Source: Thiobacillus sp. UBA2487
GTDB lineage: Bacteria; Pseudomonadota; Gammaproteobacteria; Burkholderiales; Sulfuriferulaceae
Assembly (NCBI GenBank): GCA_002341815.1
Contig: DDOT01000056.1
Coordinates: forward strand, 1 to 7,705
Direction: 5' to 3'
Length of the DNA: 7,705 bases
The notes under the pieces are model-generated. The model saw only the letters and a program-made list of their open reading frames with translations, was not told the DNA's origin and did no database searches. This document shows, piece by piece, positions 1 to 7,556 of this stretch. Every line of letters begins with the position of its first letter. The stretch's first letter is position 1. The position numbers and the translations under genes are program-made.

Positions 1-935
1 AGCGACCGATTCGTGATTTGGTAGATGCCTTGCGTCAATTGGGTGCGCAGATTGATTATGCCGGTCAAGAGGGCTATCCGCCGCTGACGATCGCGCCGCC
101 CAAGCTGACTGAGGTTGCGCGAGTAACCGTGCGCGGCAACGTATCCAGCCAGTATTTGACCGGCTTGCTGATGTCCGCGCCATTGACCGGGCGCGCCATG
201 ACCTTGGTTGTAGAGGGAACACTGATCTCTCGTCCGTACATTGATATTACGCTGAATCTGATGCGCCGCTTTGGGGTATTGGTGGATGTTCGTGGTGAAA
301 ACGAATTTCACGTCCCTGCCGGGGCGCATTATCAAACGCCTGGGCTGATTGAAGTCGAGGGGGATGCCTCATCTGCATCCTATTTTCTGGCGGCAGGCGC
401 CATTGGCGGTGGGCCGGTGCGTGTGGAGGGGGTGGGGCAAAACAGCATTCAAGGAGATGTGCGCTTTGCTGAGGCATTGGCTCAGATGGGTGTGCAGATT
501 GATTATGAAGCCAACGCCATAACGGCATGCCACGATGGTGTGTATGAAGAATTGCGCGGGATTGATGCCGATTTTAATCATATCCCCGATGCCGCCATGA
601 CCTTGGCAGTGGTGGCTTTGTTTGCGCGCGGCGAAACGGTGTTGCGGAACATTGGCAGTTGGCGCGTCAAGGAAACCGACCGAATTGCCGCCATGGCGAC
701 TGAATTGCGCAAGATCGGCGCTGTTGTCGAGGTAGGTGAAGACAGTTTGCGGATTACACCGCCGGTTCAATTCCGGTCAGCCAGCATCGATACCTATGAT
801 GATCATCGCATGGCGATGTGCTTTTCTCTGGTGGCATTGGCGGGGGTGCCGATCCGGATTAACGATCCGGGCTGTGTCAACAAAACCTATCCGCGCTATT
901 TTGCCGATTTTGCCACGATAACGGTCGAGGCATGA
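1..935 (+). CDS. aroA: 3-phosphoshikimate 1-carboxyvinyltransferase (EPSP synthase), 5' truncated
   Basis: Transfers the enolpyruvyl group of PEP to shikimate 3-phosphate, the sixth step of the shikimate pathway to chorismate, in the cytoplasm. The reading frame is open from base 3, and its first visible residues ([15 protein letters not shown]) match the family interior, so the start lies outside the window; compared with the roughly 427-residue E. coli enzyme about 115 residues are missing. Visible active-site signatures are the substrate-binding SSQ triad (144-152), the catalytic Asp of IPDAAMT (588-590), KETDR with the catalytic Glu and Arg (669-683), DDHR (798-809) and the late Lys of NKTYPRYF (882-884). 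None of these residues is altered. The TTG at 18 is an internal Leu codon, not a start. The stop codon overlaps the cmk start as ATGA, which suggests translational coupling. Identification is by family motifs and is very secure. Confidence 0.97.
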   Translation, partial: RPIRDLVDALRQLGAQIDYAGQEGYPPLTIAPPKLTEVARVTVRGNVSSQYLTGLLMSAPLTGRAMTLVVEGTLISRPYIDITLNLMRRFGVLVDVRGENEFHVPAGAHYQTPGLIEVEGDASSASYFLAAGAIGGGPVRVEGVGQNSIQGDVRFAEALAQMGVQIDYEANAITACHDGVYEELRGIDADFNHIPDAAMTLAVVALFARGETVLRNIGSWRVKETDRIAAMATELRKIGAVVEVGEDSLRITPPVQFRSASIDTYDDHRMAMCFSLVALAGVPIRINDPGCVNKTYPRYFADFATITVEA

Positions 936-1612
936 TGACGATGCAAAATAGTGTACCGGTGATTGCAATTGACGGACCATCTGCGTCAGGCAAAGGAACG
1001 GTGGCTGGCCGGGTGGCCGATCGTTTGGGTTTTCATTATTTGGATAGCGGTGCATTGTATCGCTTGGTTGCGCTGGTTGCAGCACGACAATCCGTATCGT
1101 TTGAGGATGAGAGCGGGCTGACCCGAATTGCCCGCCTGCTGGATGTGCGTTTTGCTGCTGATCAGGTGTGGTTGTCAGGTGAGCGGGTAAGTGATGCCAT
1201 GCGTGCTGAGTCGGTGAGTCAGGGCGCCTCATTGGTGGCCCGTTTTGCCGAGGTGCGCATGGCGCTGCAGGACCGGTTGCGCGCCTTTCGTCAGGGACCC
1301 GGTTTGGTGGCGGATGGACGAGACATGGGGTCGGTGGTGTTTCCCGATGCGCAGCTAAAAATATTTTTAACCGCCAGCCCGGAAGCGCGGGCAAATCGTC
1401 GCTATAAACAGTTGATAGAAAAAGGGATGGATGCTAAACTTGACGTTTTGCTGGATGAACTGCGCCAGCGTGACATGCGCGATTCCACCCGTGCCGTTGC
1501 GCCGCTGGTTCAACAGTCGGATGCTGTGCTGCTGGATACCAGTCACATGGACATTGAACAAGCCGTGTCCTTCGTACTGAGCCAATGGCAGGCTAAAGCG
1601 GTTCTCGAATAA
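932..1612 (+). CDS. cmk: Cytidylate (CMP/dCMP) kinase
   Basis: Phosphorylates CMP or dCMP with ATP to the diphosphate, feeding CTP and dCTP synthesis in the cytoplasm. The 226-residue product has the usual length (E. coli about 227). The P-loop GPSASGKGT is at residues 15-23, DSGALYR at 38-44, the [14 protein letters not shown] nucleotide-binding segment at 127-140, and the lid-type RDMRDSTR at 180-187 followed by APL. All are typical of the bacterial Cmk family. The start is ambiguous: ATG codons lie at 932, 935 and 941. A GAGG at 927-930 is too close to 932 and better spaced for 935 or 941, but 932 gives the ATGA overlap with aroA and is used here. The difference is at most three residues. 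It precedes rpsA, as in many proteobacteria. Confidence 0.96.
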   Translation: MMTMQNSVPVIAIDGPSASGKGTVAGRVADRLGFHYLDSGALYRLVALVAARQSVSFEDESGLTRIARLLDVRFAADQVWLSGERVSDAMRAESVSQGASLVARFAEVRMALQDRLRAFRQGPGLVADGRDMGSVVFPDAQLKIFLTASPEARANRRYKQLIEKGMDAKLDVLLDELRQRDMRDSTRAVAPLVQQSDAVLLDTSHMDIEQAVSFVLSQWQAKAVLE

Positions 1613-1783
1613 TTTGCAAACGGCTTGATATTGGTTGTGCAGAAAGAAAAGCCTGTTGCCCACTCGGATGACGGCGGTTCTTGCTGCACAATAACGCGCA
1701 AAGGCAACCATACGCAAAGCGTAAGGCGTGTAGTCAGGCAAAGCAGATTACGTTACCGAAGGGTGGCGCGAGAAACCAAGGTG

Positions 1784-1806
1784 TCCGGTAACGCCTTGTT
1801 GCCGGA
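1784..1806 (+). promoter_or_regulatory. Stable hairpin in the putative rpsA leader
   Basis: TCCGGTAAC (1784-1792) and GTTGCCGGA (1798-1806) form a nine-pair stem, with one G-U pair, closed by a five-base GCCTT loop. The left arm can alternatively pair with CGTTACCG at 1751-1758, so two exclusive structures are possible. No T run follows, so it does not look like an intrinsic terminator. A regulatory role in rpsA expression is inference. Confidence 0.45.
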
Positions 1807-1821
1807 TGGTGTTAAATTCAC

Positions 1822-1838
1822 CCCGTTGTATTAACGGG
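1822..1838 (+). promoter_or_regulatory. Hairpin immediately upstream of the rpsA start
   Basis: CCCGTT (1822-1827) and AACGGG (1833-1838) form a six-pair stem with a GTATT loop, ending 19 bases before the rpsA ATG. A weak GGTG/CACC stem with a TTAAATT loop (1808-1822) lies just before it. Only a poor Shine-Dalgarno candidate (GGA, 1845-1847) follows. In E. coli the rpsA initiation region is known to lack a good Shine-Dalgarno sequence, to use leader hairpins, and to be repressed by S1 itself; the layout here is compatible, but function is inferred. Confidence 0.45.
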
Positions 1839-1857
1839 TTATCTGGATCCATTGTTC

Positions 1858-3582
1858 ATGTCTAATCTTGCCACTTCATCCCAAGCCGATTCCGGCATGG
1901 AAAGCTTTGCTGCACTGTTTGAAGAAAGTCTGAGCCGCCAGGAATTGCGCGCGGGCGAAGTCATTACTGCCGAAGTCGTCGGTATTGATGATAACTTTGT
2001 TACCGTCAATGCAGGTCTTAAATCTGAAAGTCTTGTTCCTATTGAAGAGTTCCGCAATGACCGTGGCGAACTCGAAGTCAAGATTGGCGATTTTGTGTCG
2101 GTTGCCATCGAAATGCTGGAAGACGGCTATGGTGCAACTCGCCTGTCACGTGACAAAGCCAAGCGTTTGGCGGCATGGATCGGCCTGGAAAAATCCATGG
2201 AAGACGGCGAAATCATTACCGGCATGGTCAACGGCAAGGTCAAGGGTGGTTTGACAGTGATGGTAAATGGAATCCGTGCGTTTTTGCCGGGTTCATTGGT
2301 GGATATCCGCCCGGTGAAAGACACCACCCCGTTTGAAAACAAAGAACTCGAATTCAAAGTAATCAAGCTGGACCGCAAGCGCAACAACGTGGTTGTATCA
2401 CGCCGTGCCGTGCTGGAAGCCACCATGGGCGCCGACCGCGAAGCCTTGTTGTCTAACCTGAAAGAAGGCGCCATTATCAAGGGCGTGGTTAAAAACATCA
2501 CCGATTACGGTGCGTTCGTTGATTTGGGCGGCATTGACGGCCTGTTGCATATCACCGACATGGCATGGCGTCGTGTCAAGCATCCGTCTGAAGTGGTTCA
2601 GGTGGGCGATGAAGTGGAAGCCAAGATTCTCAAGTTTGACCAAGAGAAAAACCGTGTTTCTCTCGGCATCAAGCAATTGGGCGATGATCCATGGAATGGT
2701 TTGTCACGCCGCTATCCGTCTGGCACCCGTCTGTTCGGCAAGGTGGCCAACCTGACCGATTACGGTGCATTCGTTGAAATTGAAACCGGTATTGAAGGTT
2801 TGGTGCACGTTTCCGAAATGGACTGGACCAACAAGAACGTTCATCCATCCAAAGTGGTGCAATTGGGCGATGAAGTTGAAGTCATGGTGCTGGAAATTGA
2901 CGAAGAACGTCGTCGTATCTCCTTGGGTATGAAGCAATGTAAATCCAATCCATGGGATGATTTCGAATCCAGCCACAAGAAGGGTGACCGGGTCAGTGGC
3001 CAAATCAAGTCGATTACCGATTTCGGCGTATTTATCGGCTTGCCCGGTGGTATTGATGGCTTGGTGCATTTGTCCGACCTGTCCTGGACCTTGCCTGGCG
3101 AAGAAGCTGTACGTAATTTCCGTAAGGGTGATGAGGTTCAAGCGGTTGTGTTGGCCATCGATGTTGAACGCGAACGTATTTCGCTGGGTATCAAGCAAAT
3201 TGAAAGCGATCCGGTCAACAGCTATGTGTCCAGTTTCGACAAGGGAAGCATTGTACGTGGCAAGGTCAAGGCGCTAGACGCCAAGGGTGCGACCATCCAG
3301 CTCGACAACGATGTTGAAGGCTATTTGCGTGCGTCGGAATTCTCGCGTGATCGTGTTGAAGACATCCGTAATCACCTCAAAGAGGGGGATGATGTTGAAG
3401 CCATGATCATCAATGTCGATCGCAAAAATCGCAGCATTCAGTTATCGATTAAAGCCAAGGATGCAGCGGAACACAGCGAGGCTATGCAGAAGTTGGCGGA
3501 TGACCACGGCGCCAGCAGCGGCACCACCAATTTGGGTGCGTTGCTGAAGGCAAAATTGGACAACCGTAACAGCGAATCCTGA
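1858..3582 (+). CDS. rpsA: 30S ribosomal protein S1
   Basis: S1 binds mRNA on the small ribosomal subunit and is needed for initiation on structured or weakly Shine-Dalgarno-led messages. The 574-residue product has the full six-repeat S1/OB-fold layout: repeats at about residues 34-100, 117-184, 203-273, 288-360, 375-447 and 462-531. The first two are the divergent ribosome-binding ones. The later ones carry the recurrent ITDYGAFV / GLVH(V/L)S / RISLGIKQ pattern of RNA-binding repeats. E. coli S1 is 557 residues. The ATG at 1858 is used; a second ATG at 1897 would begin [12 protein letters not shown], matching the start of shorter homologues, and neither has a strong ribosome binding site. 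The TTG at 1852 is less likely. The C-terminal tail after about residue 532 is low-complexity and family-variable. ihfB follows after 11 bases, so the two are probably cotranscribed. Confidence 0.97.
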   Translation: MSNLATSSQADSGMESFAALFEESLSRQELRAGEVITAEVVGIDDNFVTVNAGLKSESLVPIEEFRNDRGELEVKIGDFVSVAIEMLEDGYGATRLSRDKAKRLAAWIGLEKSMEDGEIITGMVNGKVKGGLTVMVNGIRAFLPGSLVDIRPVKDTTPFENKELEFKVIKLDRKRNNVVVSRRAVLEATMGADREALLSNLKEGAIIKGVVKNITDYGAFVDLGGIDGLLHITDMAWRRVKHPSEVVQVGDEVEAKILKFDQEKNRVSLGIKQLGDDPWNGLSRRYPSGTRLFGKVANLTDYGAFVEIETGIEGLVHVSEMDWTNKNVHPSKVVQLGDEVEVMVLEIDEERRRISLGMKQCKSNPWDDFESSHKKGDRVSGQIKSITDFGVFIGLPGGIDGLVHLSDLSWTLPGEEAVRNFRKGDEVQAVVLAIDVERERISLGIKQIESDPVNSYVSSFDKGSIVRGKVKALDAKGATIQLDNDVEGYLRASEFSRDRVEDIRNHLKEGDDVEAMIINVDRKNRSIQLSIKAKDAAEHSEAMQKLADDHGASSGTTNLGALLKAKLDNRNSES

Positions 3583-3593
3583 AAGGGTGCGTC

Positions 3594-3881
3594 ATGACCA
3601 AATCTGAGTTGATCGCACAACTGGCCAGCCGATATCCACAACTGGTAATCACGGATGCGGAAATGGCGGTAAAGACCATTCTTGACGCAGTGTCCAGCAG
3701 CCTGGCTGAAGGGCAACGCGTTGAGATTCGCGGGTTTGGCAGTTTTAGTCTTAACTATCGGCCGCCTCGCATGGGCCGCAATCCGAAAACCGGTGAAAAA
3801 GTGGAAGTGCCAGAAAAATACGTACCCCATTTCAAAGCCGGAAAAGAATTGCGCGAACGGGTCGATTATCCGGGCGCTTGA
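3594..3881 (+). CDS. ihfB: Integration host factor subunit beta
   Basis: One half of the IHF heterodimer, a nucleoid protein that bends DNA sharply at specific sites and assists recombination, replication and sigma-54 transcription. The 95-residue product matches the family length (E. coli 94). Residues 44-67 contain the HU/IHF signature [24 protein letters not shown] arm region, split here as EIRGFGSF (44-51) and GRNPKTG (61-67). Pro64 corresponds to the DNA-intercalating proline, and Glu44/Arg46 match beta-subunit residues involved in sequence preference, which favours IhfB over HU. An AAAGGG Shine-Dalgarno sequence (3582-3587), overlapping the rpsA stop, lies six bases before the ATG. The position right after rpsA is the standard proteobacterial location for the beta subunit. 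A strong terminator follows 21 bases downstream. Confidence 0.97.
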   Translation: MTKSELIAQLASRYPQLVITDAEMAVKTILDAVSSSLAEGQRVEIRGFGSFSLNYRPPRMGRNPKTGEKVEVPEKYVPHFKAGKELRERVDYPGA

Positions 3882-3902
3882 CGTTCTGCCAATCAACCGG
3901 AC

Positions 3903-3928
3903 GGCGCACCTTGTGGTGCGCCTTTTTT
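3903..3928 (+). terminator. Rho-independent terminator after ihfB
   Basis: GGCGCACC (3903-3910) and GGTGCGCC (3915-3922) form a perfect eight-pair GC-rich stem with a TTGT loop, directly followed by six T (3923-3928). It lies 21 bases after the ihfB stop and should end the rpsA-ihfB transcript, separating it from lapA. Confidence 0.93.
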
Positions 3929-3950
3929 GTTGAATGACGCATGGGCTGCG

Positions 3951-3979
3951 TTGACACATCCGGACTTACGTCGCACACT
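3951..3979 (+). promoter_or_regulatory. Possible sigma-70 promoter for the lapA operon
   Basis: A perfect -35 hexamer TTGACA (3951-3956) is followed after 17 bases by CACACT (3974-3979), which matches the -10 consensus at only three of six positions. Its placement between the ihfB terminator and lapA, where a promoter is needed, supports it. The weak -10 element keeps this tentative. Confidence 0.35.
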
Positions 3980-3985
3980 TCCGGC

Positions 3986-4022
3986 GTGTAACCGGCTTGG
4001 GATGCGCCGGTTTTGTGTACAC
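3986..4022 (+). promoter_or_regulatory. Hairpin in the lapA leader
   Basis: AACCGGC (3990-3996) and GCCGGTT (4006-4012) make a seven-pair stem with a nine-base loop, and a flanking GTGTA (3986-3990) can pair with TACAC (4018-4022) as an outer helix. Four T at 4011-4014 overlap the stem, then the run breaks (GTGTAC), so termination would be weak at most. It sits 30 bases before lapA and could be a leader structure, an attenuator or a remnant second terminator. Confidence 0.35.
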
Positions 4023-4052
4023 CGATTAACGAGTTGGAATGGATAGGCTGTC

Positions 4053-4331
4053 ATGCGTTATTTAACCGGATTGGTCAAGCTGATCCTGTTCGTGCTGTTG
4101 CTGAGCTTTGCTGTTAAAAACACGGACCCGGTCGTATTGCGTTATTATTTGGGCTATCAATGGCAAATGCCATTGGTGTTGCTGGTGTTGCTGGTGTTTA
4201 GTTTGGGTGCGGCGATCGGTGTTGCCGCAAGCTTGGGTTATCTGTATCGGGGACGCATTGAAAATCAACGGCTTAAGCGTGAGTTGGCCCGATGTCGCGC
4301 ATTGCCGGCCGACCATCCACCGGCCGGATAA
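4053..4331 (+). CDS. lapA: Lipopolysaccharide assembly protein A (LapA domain, DUF1049)
   Basis: Small inner-membrane protein of the LapA/YciS family, which partners LapB in tuning LPS synthesis. The 92-residue product has two hydrophobic segments at about residues 5-21 and 39-65, joined by a polar stretch beginning KNTDPVVLRYYLG, which is the family-typical pattern. A charged tail (YRGRIENQRLKRELARC, about 64-80) follows and is expected to be cytoplasmic and helical. GGATAGG (4041-4047) gives a ribosome binding site five bases before the ATG. lapB begins 11 bases after the stop, as in the conserved lapA-lapB pair. Sequence conservation in this family is low, so the call rests on the membrane layout together with the neighbour. 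Confidence 0.9.
   Translation: MRYLTGLVKLILFVLLLSFAVKNTDPVVLRYYLGYQWQMPLVLLVLLVFSLGAAIGVAASLGYLYRGRIENQRLKRELARCRALPADHPPAG
4305..4327 (+). promoter_or_regulatory. GC-rich hairpin at the lapA-lapB junction
   Basis: CCGGCCG (4305-4311) and CGGCCGG (4321-4327) form a seven-pair all-GC stem with a nine-base loop. It ends one base before the lapA stop codon and five bases before the AGGA ribosome binding site of lapB (4333-4336). There is no T tract. It could influence lapB translation or mRNA processing; it may also be chance in coding sequence. Confidence 0.3.
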
Positions 4332-4342
4332 CAGGAATATGT

Positions 4343-5506
4343 ATGGAATTTGAGTTTTGGTGGTTGCTGGCGTTACCGCTGTTTTTCGGACTGGGTTGGT
4401 TGGCTGCCCGGGTCGATATCCGGCATGTCATGACCGAATCCCGCAGTGTCCCCGCCTCATATTTTCGCGGACTGAATTATCTGCTGAATGAACAACCCGA
4501 TCGCGCAATAGAAGCATTCATCGAGGTTGTTAAAGTTGATAGCGATACGGTGGATCTGCATTTTGCTCTGGGTGGGTTATTTCGCAAGCGCGGTGAGGTG
4601 GAGCGTGCGATTCGCATGCACCAAAATCTGGTTGAACGCGAAGATCTGTCTGCCGAACAACAGGCGCGCGCGCGTTTTGAATTGGGTCAAGATTACCTCA
4701 AAGCGGGTTTGCTGGATCGTGCCGAGAACATCTTTTCTGCCTTGCAGCTCACAGATTCGTCTGGTCGGGCACAACAGTTTTTGCTGGAAATTTATGTGCA
4801 AGAAAAAGATTGGGCGCGCGCCGTGAGTTTGGCACGCACCTTGTCGCAAGGTGCCAGCCATGCCATGCAGGCGGAAATAGGTCATTATTTGTGTGAATTA
4901 GCGCAACAGGCATGGATGACCGATCAAATCGATGTGGCCCGACAGTACTTGTCGGATGCGCTCTCGGCTAACCGCGACTGCGTGCGCGCCAATGTCATGT
5001 TGGGGGATATGGCGGCCAGCAAACAGTCCTATGCCGAGGCAGTAACGGCTTGGCGTCGGGTTGAGGCGCAAAGCCCATCGTATCTGGCGTTGGTGGCCGA
5101 GCGTATCATGGAAGCTTATCGCGCCTTGCAGCGCGAAGCCGACGGCTTGGCGTTCTTGCGTAGCGCCTTGGCCCGCCAATTTTCATTTGAAGTTTTCAAT
5201 ACGGTGTTTGCCGCCCTCTTGCGTCTGCAAGGTGCTGAAGCGGCTTGGTTGCTTGCGCGTGATGAATTGCAACGCACCAGCAGTTTGCGCTGCCTTGATC
5301 GTTTGTTGGAAGCAGAAATGTTGTTGCCTGCGCAATTCCGTCCGCAAAGCGATTTATCGGTGTTGCGGCACAGTGTGGTGCAATATATTCAAACCCGCGA
5401 GGCTTATCAGTGCAGCGCATGTGGTTTCCGGGCACGAAACTTTTTCTGGCACTGTCCCGCGTGCAGCGCATGGGATAGTTTTCCACCGCAAAAGAAGGAA
5501 GAATAA
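4343..5506 (+). CDS. lapB: Lipopolysaccharide assembly protein B (TPR and rubredoxin-type zinc domain)
   Basis: In E. coli LapB (YciM) is an inner-membrane-anchored cytoplasmic protein that promotes FtsH-dependent degradation of LpxC, the committed enzyme of lipid A synthesis. The 387-residue product (E. coli 389) has an N-terminal membrane anchor at about residues 5-22. TPR helices run from about 38 to 340, with well-conserved early repeats ([20 protein letters not shown], then [19 protein letters not shown]). The C-terminal rubredoxin-like metal knuckle has two CxxC pairs at Cys357/360 and Cys371/374, all intact. The start is the ATG at 4343: it follows AGGA (4333-4336) by six bases and opens with the membrane anchor, whereas an upstream in-frame ATG at 4292 would overlap lapA and add an unrelated extension. 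pyrF begins two bases after the stop. Confidence 0.96.
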   Translation: MEFEFWWLLALPLFFGLGWLAARVDIRHVMTESRSVPASYFRGLNYLLNEQPDRAIEAFIEVVKVDSDTVDLHFALGGLFRKRGEVERAIRMHQNLVEREDLSAEQQARARFELGQDYLKAGLLDRAENIFSALQLTDSSGRAQQFLLEIYVQEKDWARAVSLARTLSQGASHAMQAEIGHYLCELAQQAWMTDQIDVARQYLSDALSANRDCVRANVMLGDMAASKQSYAEAVTAWRRVEAQSPSYLALVAERIMEAYRALQREADGLAFLRSALARQFSFEVFNTVFAALLRLQGAEAAWLLARDELQRTSSLRCLDRLLEAEMLLPAQFRPQSDLSVLRHSVVQYIQTREAYQCSACGFRARNFFWHCPACSAWDSFPPQKKEE

Positions 5507-5508
5507 GT

Positions 5509-6204
5509 ATGCCATCCAACCCCATTATCGTTGCGCTGGATGTGCCTGATGCCGCCAAAGCCGTAGATTTGGCGCACCGACTCGATCCGGCGCTGTGCCG
5601 TGTCAAGGTTGGCAAGCAATTGTTTACGTCGGCCGGTCCCAAGTGTGTGGAACAATTGGCCAGCCTGGGGTTCGACGTGTTCCTTGATCTCAAGTTTCAT
5701 GATATTCCCACCACGGTTGAATTGGCTTGCCGTGCGGCGGCAGACTTGGGTGTCTGGATGTTGAATGTGCATGCCTTGGGCGGACCCGACATGTTGGCGG
5801 CTGCTCGGCGAGGAGTCGGAAATGGCGCAGATGCGCCGTTGTTGATCGCCGTAACCTTGTTGACCAGCATGAATCAAGCCGCTTTGCAGGCGATCGGTCT
5901 GGCGGGTCAACCGGAAGATGTGGTGTTACGCTTGGCTCGTTTGACTCAGGATTGTGGGTTGAATGGTGTGGTTTGTTCGGCGCAGGAAGCAAGCTTGCTG
6001 CGCGCAACGCTGGGGCCGGGATTTGTGCTGGTCACCCCGGGGATTCGACCGGCCGGCAGTGATATGAATGACCAAAGTCGCACCATGACGCCAAAAGCGG
6101 CATTACAGGCTGGGGCACATTATTTGGTGATTGGCCGGCCGGTAACCCATGCGCCTGATCCCATGGCTGCTTTGCGAGACATTTTGCAATCAATTAACGA
6201 ATAA
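5509..6204 (+). CDS. pyrF: Orotidine 5'-phosphate decarboxylase
   Basis: Decarboxylates OMP to UMP, the last step of de novo pyrimidine synthesis, in the cytoplasm. The 231-residue TIM-barrel protein is of the short E. coli-type class. The catalytic D-x-K-x-x-D array is in [11 protein letters not shown] (Asp60, Lys62, Asp65). Asp11 and Lys33 fit the substrate-binding positions. TPGIRP (176-181) and IGRPVT (208-213) form the phosphate-binding end with Arg210. AAGGA at 5495-5499, inside the end of lapB, lies nine bases before the ATG. Only two bases separate it from lapB, so it is very likely cotranscribed and possibly translationally coupled. pyrF beside lapB is a common proteobacterial arrangement. 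Confidence 0.97.
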   Translation: MPSNPIIVALDVPDAAKAVDLAHRLDPALCRVKVGKQLFTSAGPKCVEQLASLGFDVFLDLKFHDIPTTVELACRAAADLGVWMLNVHALGGPDMLAAARRGVGNGADAPLLIAVTLLTSMNQAALQAIGLAGQPEDVVLRLARLTQDCGLNGVVCSAQEASLLRATLGPGFVLVTPGIRPAGSDMNDQSRTMTPKAALQAGAHYLVIGRPVTHAPDPMAALRDILQSINE

Positions 6205-6226
6205 GATAAATCCGTAGGAGCGAAGC

Positions 6227-7552
6227 ATGAAAGTAACCGTGGTAGGTTCAGGCTATGTCGGGCTGGTGAGTGGCGCTTGTCTGGCTGAAGTGGGTAATAA
6301 TGTCTTGTGTCTGGACGTGGACGCCGCCAAGATAGCCATATTAAATCAGGGTGGTATTCCGATTTATGAGCCTGGGCTGGAAGATATGGTCAAGCGCAAT
6401 GTAGCCGCCGGTCGTCTGCATTTTACCACTGACGTGCGTGAAGCCGCCTTGCATGGGTTGGTACAGTTTATTGCCGTTGGTACACCGCCCGATGAAGATG
6501 GCTCGGCTGATTTGCAATACGTGGTGGCGGCGGCACGTAATATTGGCAAATACATGGATGGTTACCGTTTGGTGGTCAATAAATCGACGGTTCCGGTGGG
6601 CACCGCTGACAAGGTCAGGCTTGCCGTGCAGGATGAATTGGATAAACGCGGTGAGCAACTGGAATTCAATATCGCTTCCAATCCTGAGTTTCTTAAGGAA
6701 GGTGCGGCGATTGACGACTTTATGCGGCCAGACCGGATTATTGTGGGCACAGACGATAATCGGGCCACCGAACTGATGCGTAAATTGTATGCGCCATTTC
6801 AGCGTAACCATGAGCGGTTGATTGTGATGGACGTTCGCTCATCCGAACTGACCAAATACGCAGCCAATGCCATGCTGGCCACCCGTATCTCGTTTATGAA
6901 TGAACTGGCCAATCTGGCAGAGCGTTTGGGTGCCGATATTGAAAGTGTGCGCCAAGGTATCGGTTCGGACGAGCGAATCGGCTACCATTTTTTGTATTCC
7001 GGTTGTGGTTATGGCGGATCTTGTTTTCCGAAAGATGTGCAGGCCTTGCAACGCACTGCCGCTGAGAACGGTGTGCCAACCCGGGTGATCGATGCGGTGG
7101 AAGCCGCTAATGAGGCACAAAAGCACTTGCTGTTGTCGAAAATCGTGGCCCGTTTTGGCAGCGATCTGACAGGTAAGCGATTTGCCTTGTGGGGGTTGGC
7201 ATTCAAGCCGAATACCGATGACATGCGCGAAGCGCCGAGTCGGGTGTTGATGGAAGGTTTGTGGCAGCGCGGCGCCCATGTGGTCGCCTTTGATCCTGCC
7301 GCCATACATGAAACGCAGCGTATCTACGGCGAACATGCGCAGTTGACCTTGGTTGATACCCCGGAAGATGTGCTGGATGGAGCGGATGCGTTGGTGGTGG
7401 TGACGGAATGGAAGGTATTTCGCGTGCCAGACTTTGCGTTGATTCTCAGCAAGTTGCGTCAAGCGGTGATTTTCGATGGCCGTAATTTATATGACCCGCA
7501 ACAAATGCGCGAACTGGGGATTCAGTATTTCGCCATTGGTCGTCGTGCATGA
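6227..7552 (+). CDS. ugd: UDP-glucose 6-dehydrogenase
   Basis: Oxidises UDP-glucose to UDP-glucuronate with two NAD+, supplying acidic sugars for capsule, exopolysaccharide, or further conversion such as to aminoarabinose for LPS. The 441-residue product has the N-terminal dinucleotide fold [17 protein letters not shown] (residues 7-23), NKSTVPVGT (118-126), NPEFLKEG (152-159), LTKYAANA (208-215) with Lys210, and the catalytic GGSCFPKD with Cys266. The C-terminal UDP-binding domain begins near [23 protein letters not shown] (316-338). No key residue is missing. A strong TAGGAG ribosome binding site (6215-6220) lies six bases before the ATG. It follows pyrF by 22 bases and precedes a heptose kinase gene, so an envelope role is likely; which polymer uses the product cannot be seen here. 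GDP-mannose dehydrogenase is related, but the motif details fit the UDP-glucose enzyme better. Confidence 0.95.
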   Translation: MKVTVVGSGYVGLVSGACLAEVGNNVLCLDVDAAKIAILNQGGIPIYEPGLEDMVKRNVAAGRLHFTTDVREAALHGLVQFIAVGTPPDEDGSADLQYVVAAARNIGKYMDGYRLVVNKSTVPVGTADKVRLAVQDELDKRGEQLEFNIASNPEFLKEGAAIDDFMRPDRIIVGTDDNRATELMRKLYAPFQRNHERLIVMDVRSSELTKYAANAMLATRISFMNELANLAERLGADIESVRQGIGSDERIGYHFLYSGCGYGGSCFPKDVQALQRTAAENGVPTRVIDAVEAANEAQKHLLLSKIVARFGSDLTGKRFALWGLAFKPNTDDMREAPSRVLMEGLWQRGAHVVAFDPAAIHETQRIYGEHAQLTLVDTPEDVLDGADALVVVTEWKVFRVPDFALILSKLRQAVIFDGRNLYDPQQMRELGIQYFAIGRRA

Positions 7553-7556
7553 ATTG

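Larger units (their letters stand above)
1613..1857 (+). other. cmk-rpsA intergenic region rich in inverted repeats
   Basis: This 245-base gap has no convincing gene. It holds several exact inverted repeats. TTGTGCAG (1635-1642) pairs with CTGCACAA (1684-1691). TACGC-AAA-GCGTA spans 1711-1723. CGTTACCG (1751-1758) pairs with CGGTAACG (1786-1793). AAGGCGT (1723-1729) pairs with ACGCCTT (1791-1797). GCAAAG occurs three times (1698, 1714, 1738). Several of these pairings exclude one another. There is no clear sigma-70 promoter and no hairpin followed by a T tract. It may be an rpsA leader with alternative folds or a copy of an interspersed palindromic repeat; the sequence alone does not decide. 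Confidence 0.6.

Noticed and set aside
777..1394. A 205-codon open frame on the - strand opposite aroA/cmk
   Set aside because: It lies antisense to two clearly identified genes, its translation is rich in Pro, His and Arg without domain motifs, and it has no support beyond being open.
1367..1741. A 124-codon - strand frame covering the end of cmk and the gap
   Set aside because: Half of it is antisense to cmk. The part in the gap may translate a repeat element, but there is no evidence for a real protein.
1625..1834. A 69-codon + strand frame in the cmk-rpsA gap, starting at TTG
   Set aside because: It has no ribosome binding site and only a rare start codon, its product is basic and low in motifs, and it runs across the inverted repeats, so RNA or repeat structure explains the sequence better than a protein.
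1806..1851. Promoter-like hexamers before rpsA (for example TATTAA at 1829 and TTATCT at 1839)
   Set aside because: No acceptable -35 element lies at 16-18 bases, and a start from the latter would leave almost no leader before the ATG.
4292..4342. Upstream in-frame ATG for lapB at 4292, giving 17 more residues
   Set aside because: It overlaps lapA, has no ribosome binding site, and would place an unrelated polar extension before the membrane anchor. The ATG at 4343 has AGGA at good spacing.
6839..7462. A 207-codon open frame on the - strand inside ugd
   Set aside because: It is fully antisense to the conserved C-terminal half of ugd, and its translation shows no recognisable family. It is a compositional shadow.
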